Source of the DNA: Haloferacaceae archaeon
GTDB lineage: Archaea > Halobacteriota > Halobacteria > Halobacteriales > Haloferacaceae
DNA length: 10,863 nucleotides
Assembly (NCBI GenBank): GCA_018609965.1
Contig: JAHENP010000171.1
Coordinates: 1-10,863, forward strand
Direction of reading: 5' to 3'
Made by a program: the position numbers and the translations under genes. The notes beneath the pieces are model-generated. The model was not told where the DNA came from. It saw only the letters and a list, made by a program, of their open reading frames with translations, and ran no database searches. Every line of letters begins with the position of its first letter. The stretch's first letter is position 1. This document shows positions 5,945-10,863 of this stretch, one piece after another.

Positions 5945-8254
5945 ATGGCGTACAACGAGTCGTTGCTGACGGGTGCGGCGTTCGCCGCTGCCGGCGTCTC
6001 CGGGTTGGCGGCGTTGGTCGCCGTTGGTCGGAGTCGTGCCAGCACCGGCGCCGCGGGCGACGCGCTCGCCGGGGCGGCGTTCGCGGCGGCGCTGTGGGCG
6101 GTGACGTTCGGACTCCGGCTGTCGGCGGACACGACGGAGACGGCGATGGTGTGGCTGCGCGCGGGACACGTGGTCGCGGCGCCGGTGCCGACGCTACTCT
6201 TACTGTTCGCGTTGTACCAGACCGGCAACGCTCGCTTCGTGGGCAGTTGGGTCGCGGCGGTGTTAGCGGTGGAGCCGACGGCCGCGGCGTCGCTCGCGGC
6301 GACGAACCCGCTCCACGGCAGCTACGTCACCGCGGTGTCGACGGTGACCGGTGGCGGCCAGACGGGGTTGGTCGCCGTTCCGGGGGTGTTCCTGGTCGCA
6401 CACCTCGCGTACGGGGTGTTCGTCTGTGCGGTCGCGGCAGTGGCGTTGGGCGAGGAACTGCTCCACTCGGCGGGTGTCTACCGGCGACGGGCGGCGTTGT
6501 CGGCGGCGGCAGTGGTGATCCCCGCGGTGACGGCGCTGACACACCTCGCGGACGTGCCGATCGTCCCACAGTACGACACGACGCCGGTGTGGTTCGGGCT
6601 CTCTTCGGGGTTGCTCGTCGTCGCCACACAGGCGTACGGGTTGTTCGATCTCTCGCCGGTGGCCCACGAGACGGTGTTCGAGGAGGTGGACGACGCGATC
6701 GTCGTCGCCGACGACCGCGGGCTCGTGGTCGACACCAACCCGGCGGCGCAGGCGGCGTTCGGGGTCGGTGAGACGGAGATCGGACGGCCGGCGCCGGCGG
6801 TGTTGCCGGACAACGACGCCGTCGAGACGTTGTTGCGGGAGGGAGAAGCGACGCTCCAGACGGACGACGGCCGCCACTTCGAGGCGACACGCACCCCGGT
6901 CACCGTCACCAGCGGGACGGCAAACGTGTTTGTCTTCCGGGACGTGACGGACCGTGAACGGGTCGAACGTCGGTTCCGGACCTACATCGAGCAGTCGAAC
7001 GACGTGTTGATTGTGCTCGACGAGGACGCAGCCGTCGAGTACGCCAGTTCGGCCGCACGCCGCGTGTTCGGGTTGGAGCCCGCAGAGCTGACCGGGCGGT
7101 CGGTGTTCCCCTTCATCCATCCGGACGACCGCGACCACGTCGGTCGCGCGTTCCAGTCGACGACGGGGTCGGAGTCGACGGGCGCCCGCGACGGGGTCGC
7201 CGACGGTGGCCACGCGGTGGACGCCGACACGACGGAGACGAGTGACGGCGTCGCCTCGGGTCCAGAGACGCCACCGGGCGGCCAGTCTCGCTCGGAGGCG
7301 CCCGGCCGCGACGAGCCGGCGAGTGCGACGAGTCGGGAACGGTTCCGGGTGAAACACGGTGACGGCGGCTGGCGGACGGTGGAGGCGGTGGTCGCGACCG
7401 GCGTCGGCGACGGCGCAGACAGGTTGTTGGTCAACGTCCGTGACGTGACGGAGCGGCAACGGTACGAACAACGCCTCCGGGTCCTCAACCGGGTGTTGCG
7501 TCACGACCTCCGCAACGACGCGAACGTCGTCTTGGGGTACGCAGACCTGTTGTTGAAGTCGGATCTGGAGCCGTCCGTCAGGCGGCGTGCGGAGACAGTC
7601 CGGGACAAGGCGAACCGGCTCGTCGAGCTGGGCGAGCAGGCCCGCGAGGTGGACCGCACACTCCACGCCGAGCGGGGGGAGTCACAGCCGATCCAGCTCC
7701 ACGACACGGTCGACAGCGTCGCGTGGCGCGCACGGGAGACGTACCCGGCGGCGCAGGTGGACACCGAGATGGACGGGCCGGTGGTGGCGTTGGGCAACGA
7801 GTTGGTCGGCTCCGCGCTGTGGCACCTCGTCTCCAACGGGATCGAACACAACGACAGCGCGGAGCCGTGGGTCCGGATCACCGTCGAGACGGGCGACCAG
7901 TGGGTGCGGCTGACCGTCACTGACGACGGCCCCGGGATTCCGGAGTCCGAACGGAAGGTGTTGGAACACGGCACGGAGACCGCGCTCGAACACGGGAGCG
8001 GGCTGGGGCTGTGGCTGGTGAAGTGGATCACCGACAGCGTCGGCGGCAACGTCTCGTTCGCCGAGCGGGAGCCGCGCGGGTCGATGGTGACGATGCGGTT
8101 CGCGACCCCCGTCGACGACACCGCGGCGACGGACACCGCTCGCGAGGAGTCGGGGGCGACGCCCGACGCCGGTGAGCAGACGACGCCGTGGGAGGAGGTC
8201 TCACCCACCGGAACGGGGCCGTCCGGCGACAGGCGGGAGGCGGGCGAGGAGTAA
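5945..8254 (+). CDS. Membrane histidine kinase with 7TM sensor, two PAS domains, HisKA and HATPase
   Basis: This 769-residue two-component sensor kinase should autophosphorylate a His and pass the phosphate to a response regulator. About seven hydrophobic segments occupy roughly 8-28, 37-59, 70-91, 99-118, 142-168, 182-202 and 213-233. The pattern fits the N-terminal 7TM region common in haloarchaeal kinases, including LFALYQTGN and the exit FDLSPVAHETV. PAS1 spans about 243-335. PAS2 spans about 345-505 but contains a 60-residue Gly/Asp/Ser/Thr-rich insert at 405-465. The HisKA helix has LRHDLRND with His520. The HATPase domain has an N-box Asn631 in VSNGIEHND, G1 DDGPG at 660-664 and G2 GSGLGLW at 684-690. 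An acidic low-complexity tail follows from about 722. There is no receiver domain and no response regulator nearby, so the partner and the stimulus are unknown. The ATG at 5945 directly precedes the first membrane segment. Confidence 0.93.
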   Translation: MAYNESLLTGAAFAAAGVSGLAALVAVGRSRASTGAAGDALAGAAFAAALWAVTFGLRLSADTTETAMVWLRAGHVVAAPVPTLLLLFALYQTGNARFVGSWVAAVLAVEPTAAASLAATNPLHGSYVTAVSTVTGGGQTGLVAVPGVFLVAHLAYGVFVCAVAAVALGEELLHSAGVYRRRAALSAAAVVIPAVTALTHLADVPIVPQYDTTPVWFGLSSGLLVVATQAYGLFDLSPVAHETVFEEVDDAIVVADDRGLVVDTNPAAQAAFGVGETEIGRPAPAVLPDNDAVETLLREGEATLQTDDGRHFEATRTPVTVTSGTANVFVFRDVTDRERVERRFRTYIEQSNDVLIVLDEDAAVEYASSAARRVFGLEPAELTGRSVFPFIHPDDRDHVGRAFQSTTGSESTGARDGVADGGHAVDADTTETSDGVASGPETPPGGQSRSEAPGRDEPASATSRERFRVKHGDGGWRTVEAVVATGVGDGADRLLVNVRDVTERQRYEQRLRVLNRVLRHDLRNDANVVLGYADLLLKSDLEPSVRRRAETVRDKANRLVELGEQAREVDRTLHAERGESQPIQLHDTVDSVAWRARETYPAAQVDTEMDGPVVALGNELVGSALWHLVSNGIEHNDSAEPWVRITVETGDQWVRLTVTDDGPGIPESERKVLEHGTETALEHGSGLGLWLVKWITDSVGGNVSFAEREPRGSMVTMRFATPVDDTAATDTAREESGATPDAGEQTTPWEEVSPTGTGPSGDRREAGEE

Positions 8255-8304
8255 CCTCGTCCGGCGACAGGTGGGAGGCGGGCGAGGAGTAATCTCGTCC
8301 GGCG
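8221..8304. repeat. 38-bp tandem duplication spanning the histidine kinase stop codon
   Basis: Unit 1 (8221-8258) and unit 2 (8259-8296) differ at only two positions, both C to T, and a third partial copy of 8 bases (GTCCGGCG) follows at 8297-8304. Unit 1 encodes the last residues of the kinase and its TAA at 8252-8254. Unit 2 repeats the same codons and TAA outside the gene. Because the stop lies inside the first unit, gain or loss of copies leaves the protein end unchanged. The repeat fills most of the 53-bp gap before the converging gene. Confidence 0.9.
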
Positions 8305-8307
8305 GCC

Positions 8308-8664
8308 TCACTCGACCAACACGAGCGGCTCCCGACCGTCGGACGGGTCGTCGGCGACGGCGTGGAAACAGTCCGCGTGAACAGTTCGGCAGGCGCCGAC
8401 CACCGGCTCCGCGAACTCCAGCACGCCCGCGAACTCCGGCCAGACCTGTGGCGGGACGGCGAGGTAGTAGGCGTCACCGTGGCGAGTGACCAACGGGTCT
8501 GGCTCGAACGTCCGGCGGTACTCGAAGACGATGTCGGCGACGGCCAGCGGCTCCATCGCGGTCTGGACGGCCGCCAGCGCGTCCCGCAGTGTCGGCTCGC
8601 TGACGCCGTCGACCGACGCGAGCGCGACGGTCTCGAACGGCCGGGTGGGGTCGAAGTCGGTCAC
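8308..8664 (-). CDS. Conserved-looking protein of unknown function, 118 aa
   Basis: I do not recognise this protein. It is acidic (Asp and Glu exceed Lys and Arg), with no signal peptide, membrane segment or metal motif that I can see. The residue pattern alternates in a way that suggests an alpha/beta fold: an opening strand-like segment FETVALASV, a helix near TLRDALAAVQTAM, strands around ADIVFEYRRTF and DAYYLAVP, then a helix at PEFAGVLEFAEPVV. It carries two Cys, at 91 and 99. The GTG at 8664 is the first start in this frame; no ATG lies in frame nearby. The coding call rests on typical haloarchaeal composition and on its neat placement: 97 bp downstream of the GH68 gene on the same strand, and 53 bp from the converging histidine kinase. 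It may be co-transcribed with GH68. No function can be assigned. Confidence 0.7.
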   Translation of the reverse strand: MTDFDPTRPFETVALASVDGVSEPTLRDALAAVQTAMEPLAVADIVFEYRRTFEPDPLVTRHGDAYYLAVPPQVWPEFAGVLEFAEPVVGACRTVHADCFHAVADDPSDGREPLVLVE

Positions 8665-8761
8665 GACAGCCGTACGCGCGCCGGCGACACGACAGTTCCG
8701 GTCGGGGTCGCCGTCCGTTCTACGGTGCCCCGCCCGAGGAGTGTGTCGACGGCCACGCGAC

Positions 8762-10090
8762 TCACTCCTCGCCGCCGTCGCCGAGCACCGTCGGCGCGCC
8801 GCCGTACGCCGGCCGCCGGGCGGCCGGCTCCGCCGGTTCGGGGAGCGACTCCGACGGCAACGGGAGGTGGCCGTGATCGAGTGTGCCGCGGAGCCGGCTC
8901 CGGTCGCCGTCGAGCCCGACCCGGAGGGTCGGGGCGAGCGTCCCGCCGAACCGGCGGAACTGCTCGGCGGGGGAGAGTCCCGCCACGTCGTCCAACGACC
9001 GGCCCTGGAGGTCGTAGTAGTTGAAAAAGGAGGTGACCAACAGCTCCGACTCGTGGGGGTACGCGAGCCAGGAGTACGTCTGGTACGGTGCGTTCGCGGG
9101 GTTCGTCACCACCAGCCCGGTGTCGTTGAGCGGGCGGTACTCCCCGCGGAGATCGTCGGCGACGAAGCCGTACAGCCCGTCGAACCCGTCGAAGCCGGGC
9201 GCGAACGTGTGGTCGTGGCTGGAGACGAACAGGTAGTACCGGCCGTCCTGGACGACGAGGTGTGGCCGTTCCAACTCCTGGTTGACACAGGCGGCATGGA
9301 AGATCGGCGACCCCAGTTCGAAGTCGGTGACCCCTCCGTCGCTGGTCGCAATCCCGACACAGCCGTTGAACGACCGCGCTTCCTCGTCCCCGCCACACGG
9401 GGCGCTCGCTGCGGGCACCGGGGTGTTCGCCTCGAACAGGAGGTGTGTTTCCCCCGTCGCGGGGTCCTCGAAGAACCACGGGTCACGGAACGTGTAGATC
9501 ATCCCCCGTGACTGCGTCTCCGTCTCGTAGCGCGTCCCGTCCGGGCGGAGGAGCGTCTCGTGGTCCCACGAGCGCGTCACGTCGAAATCGCCGTCGGTGA
9601 CGGCGAGCCGTCCGCCGGTCGCGACCGCGATCCGTTGTGTGTAGCTCAGTTCTGTCTCGTCGCGGTCGCCGGCGGCGGTGTAGTACAGCGTGAGCGCTCC
9701 CTGGCTCTCCCCGTCCGGCTCGTAGAGCGCACAGCCAGCCCACTGCCGGGAGCCGAGCGCCGCCGCCGGCTCGAACACCGGGCCGGCGTCGTGCCACCGC
9801 CGGCCGTCACGAGAGTAGAGACACCTGATCCGGGCGGCGTCGTGGCGTTTCCCCGGGAGGATGTCATCCGGCGCGGTCAGCGCGAACACCACTTGCACCC
9901 CGCCGGGCGTGGCGAGCGTCCCGTCCCGTTCCCGCAGCAACCAGGTGTCCCAGAGGTGGAAGTGGTCGCCAACACGTTCTTCGGGCGGGTAGACGATTGG
10001 CGCGACCGTCGCTGGTGTCCGGCGCAGTTCCGACGCGGCCGACACGGACCACGACGGCGTCTCTTCCCACTGTGACGCTCGATCCGACAT
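8762..10090 (-). CDS. Glycoside hydrolase family 68 enzyme (levansucrase/inulosucrase/beta-fructofuranosidase type)
   Basis: This 442-residue GH68 protein acts on sucrose, either hydrolysing it or transferring fructose to build levan or inulin. The family's catalytic triad is visible on the five-bladed propeller: nucleophile Asp48 in LWDTWLL, transition-state stabiliser Asp203 in TFRDPWFF, and acid/base Glu274 in ELERPH. SRQWAGCALY at 114-123 corresponds to the QEWSGSA region of bacterial levansucrases, and YQTYSWLAYP is near 336-345. The start is the ATG at 10090. A GTG at 10222 would add 44 residues (including a hydrophobic stretch) but would run across the whole upstream region. From the ATG there is no signal peptide or twin-arginine motif, so the enzyme appears cytoplasmic, unlike most bacterial levansucrases. 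Hydrolase versus transferase, and levan versus inulin, cannot be decided here. An acidic, Pro-rich C-terminal tail follows the propeller. GH68 enzymes are known in haloarchaea. Confidence 0.92.
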   Translation of the reverse strand: MSDRASQWEETPSWSVSAASELRRTPATVAPIVYPPEERVGDHFHLWDTWLLRERDGTLATPGGVQVVFALTAPDDILPGKRHDAARIRCLYSRDGRRWHDAGPVFEPAAALGSRQWAGCALYEPDGESQGALTLYYTAAGDRDETELSYTQRIAVATGGRLAVTDGDFDVTRSWDHETLLRPDGTRYETETQSRGMIYTFRDPWFFEDPATGETHLLFEANTPVPAASAPCGGDEEARSFNGCVGIATSDGGVTDFELGSPIFHAACVNQELERPHLVVQDGRYYLFVSSHDHTFAPGFDGFDGLYGFVADDLRGEYRPLNDTGLVVTNPANAPYQTYSWLAYPHESELLVTSFFNYYDLQGRSLDDVAGLSPAEQFRRFGGTLAPTLRVGLDGDRSRLRGTLDHGHLPLPSESLPEPAEPAARRPAYGGAPTVLGDGGEE

Positions 10091-10260
10091 ACCACACGCC
10101 TGGTGGCCACGGGGCAAGCAACTGTCGCTCCGCTGACCTAACACCCGAATGCGCAAAACAATTACTACTCTGGAGCAGAAAACGACGGCGTGACACCGAG
10201 TGCCGACCAGTGGAGCCGACACCAGAACCCATTTGACCGCGCCGGAGGTAGTACACAGCC
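10091..10260. promoter_or_regulatory. Divergent promoter region between GH68 and the acyltransferase
   Basis: This 170-bp gap serves two genes facing away from each other. For GH68 (minus strand) the only AT-rich stretch is TAATTGTTTTG at about 10155-10165, some 65-75 bases before the ATG, which would leave a leader of about 40 bases. For the acyltransferase, CATTTGAC at 10230-10237 lies 24-31 bases before the GTG. Bases 10116-10130 contain GCAACTGT-CGC, an imperfect match to the palindrome in front of the ALDH gene. Confidence 0.4.
10244..10249 (+). promoter_or_regulatory. Shine-Dalgarno sequence of the acyltransferase
   Basis: GGAGGT lies 11 bases before the GTG at 10261. An in-frame TAG occurs at 10249-10251, four codons upstream of that GTG, so translation cannot begin earlier in this frame. 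The Shine-Dalgarno sequence and the stop together fix the start. This is the only clear Shine-Dalgarno-led gene in the window; the others look leaderless. Confidence 0.7.
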
Positions 10261-10863
10261 GTGACGAAACGCCACGTGGAGCTCCCGGCAGACGCCGAGG
10301 AGGGGGTGTCTGAGTTCGTCGAACGGGTCGACGAGCGGCTCACGTCCGACGAGGACACGTGTGCCGTGGTCCGGGAGACGCTCGTGGACCTGTTCGGTGA
10401 CCGGGAGGCGTACGACCGTTGGCAGGCGGGCGAGGAGGTGTCGCCGGCAGAACGGGTGCGGCTCCAGGGGTACGACCCGTGTAACGCGACGTTGGAGTCG
10501 GAGTACTACGCCGAGAAAGACGAGGAGGCGTTCCAACAGTCGAAGTATCTCCAGTGGCTCTGGCGACAGTTCGACGCGACGCCGATGGCCGACAACATCG
10601 AGTTCGCGCTCCGGTTCCGCCGGATGCTCGCCGACCACCTGTTCGCGGAGTGTGGCGACGACTGCCGGTTTTTCAAGGGGATCACGTTCACCTACGGCCA
10701 CAACATCGAGGTCGGCGACAACGTCGTGATCCACGACGACGTTCACTTAGACGACCGCGGCCGGCTGACGCTGGGTGACCGGGTGTCGATTGCGGACTCG
10801 GCGCACGTCTACTCACACGACCACGACGTGGTCGACCAGACGGAGGTGTACAACTACCACACC
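10261..10863 (+). CDS. Left-handed beta-helix acyltransferase (hexapeptide-repeat family), 3' end outside window
   Basis: The first 201 residues of an acetyltransferase-like protein are present and the frame is open to the window edge. Residues 1-65 are acidic and helical and match no domain I know. Residues about 69-135 (QGYDPCN, then a helical segment ending in LADHLF) resemble the cap that precedes the beta-helix in maltose/galactoside O-acetyltransferases. From about 139 hexapeptide-type turns begin (ITFTYGHNIEVGDNVVI, then LTLGDRVSI), which form the CoA-binding left-handed helix. HVYSHDHD at 182-189 holds the histidines where this family places its catalytic His. The acceptor is probably a sugar or similar hydroxyl compound in the cytoplasm, but it is not shown by the sequence. 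The GTG start is bracketed by an upstream in-frame TAG and a GGAGGT Shine-Dalgarno sequence. The remaining helix coils and C-terminus lie beyond the window. Confidence 0.88.
   Translation, partial: MTKRHVELPADAEEGVSEFVERVDERLTSDEDTCAVVRETLVDLFGDREAYDRWQAGEEVSPAERVRLQGYDPCNATLESEYYAEKDEEAFQQSKYLQWLWRQFDATPMADNIEFALRFRRMLADHLFAECGDDCRFFKGITFTYGHNIEVGDNVVIHDDVHLDDRGRLTLGDRVSIADSAHVYSHDHDVVDQTEVYNYHT

Noticed and set aside
6263..7666. 467-residue open frame on the minus strand antisense to the histidine kinase
   Set aside because: The translation is Arg/His/Val-rich, basic and featureless, unlike acidic haloarchaeal proteins. It is a compositional shadow of the kinase gene.
10091..10222. N-terminal extension of GH68 to a GTG at 10222, with a hydrophobic stretch that might suggest a signal
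   Set aside because: It would cross the only promoter-like patch, contains Cys, Arg and His unlike a normal signal peptide, and lacks the usual cleavage or twin-arginine features.

Overview
The window looks like chromosome from a halophilic archaeon (class Halobacteria). The DNA is GC-rich and the predicted proteins are loaded with Asp and Glu and poor in Lys. Several starts sit roughly 25-35 bases behind an AT-rich TATA-like patch with no Shine-Dalgarno sequence, as expected for leaderless archaeal transcripts. The gene content also fits: an archaeal-type PEP synthase, a RIO/Bud32-like kinase, a 7TM-PAS-PAS histidine kinase and an archaeal GH68 enzyme. I see no rRNA, tRNA, CRISPR array, transposase or phage gene, so this reads as ordinary chromosome rather than a mobile island.

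Layout. Bases 2-682 (+) are the 3' part of a polyprenyl diphosphate synthase. It converges on an aldehyde dehydrogenase (754-2286, -), which lies just downstream of a small RIO/Bud32-like kinase (2344-3174, -). A 293-bp divergent promoter region (3175-3467) separates that kinase from phosphoenolpyruvate synthase ppsA (3468-5843, +). A membrane histidine kinase follows on the same strand (5945-8254). It converges on a 118-aa protein of unknown function (8308-8664, -) and a GH68 fructan/sucrose enzyme (8762-10090, -). A 170-bp divergent gap leads to a left-handed beta-helix acyltransferase (10261 to the window end, +), cut off at the right edge.

How the genes may work together. The firmest metabolic theme is central carbon: ppsA makes PEP from pyruvate for gluconeogenesis, the GH68 enzyme handles sucrose or fructan, and the ALDH oxidises an aldehyde of unknown identity. 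No pathway cluster is evident, and the two signalling proteins have no visible partner in the window.

The most interesting material is regulatory and repeat DNA: a four-copy 16-bp tandem array between the kinase and ppsA, a 15-bp palindrome abutting the ALDH start codon with a degenerate relative upstream of GH68, a 38-bp tandem duplication spanning the histidine kinase stop codon, and a chain-length pocket in the prenyl synthase that does not look like that of a C20 enzyme. I did not find a clearly new multi-gene system.
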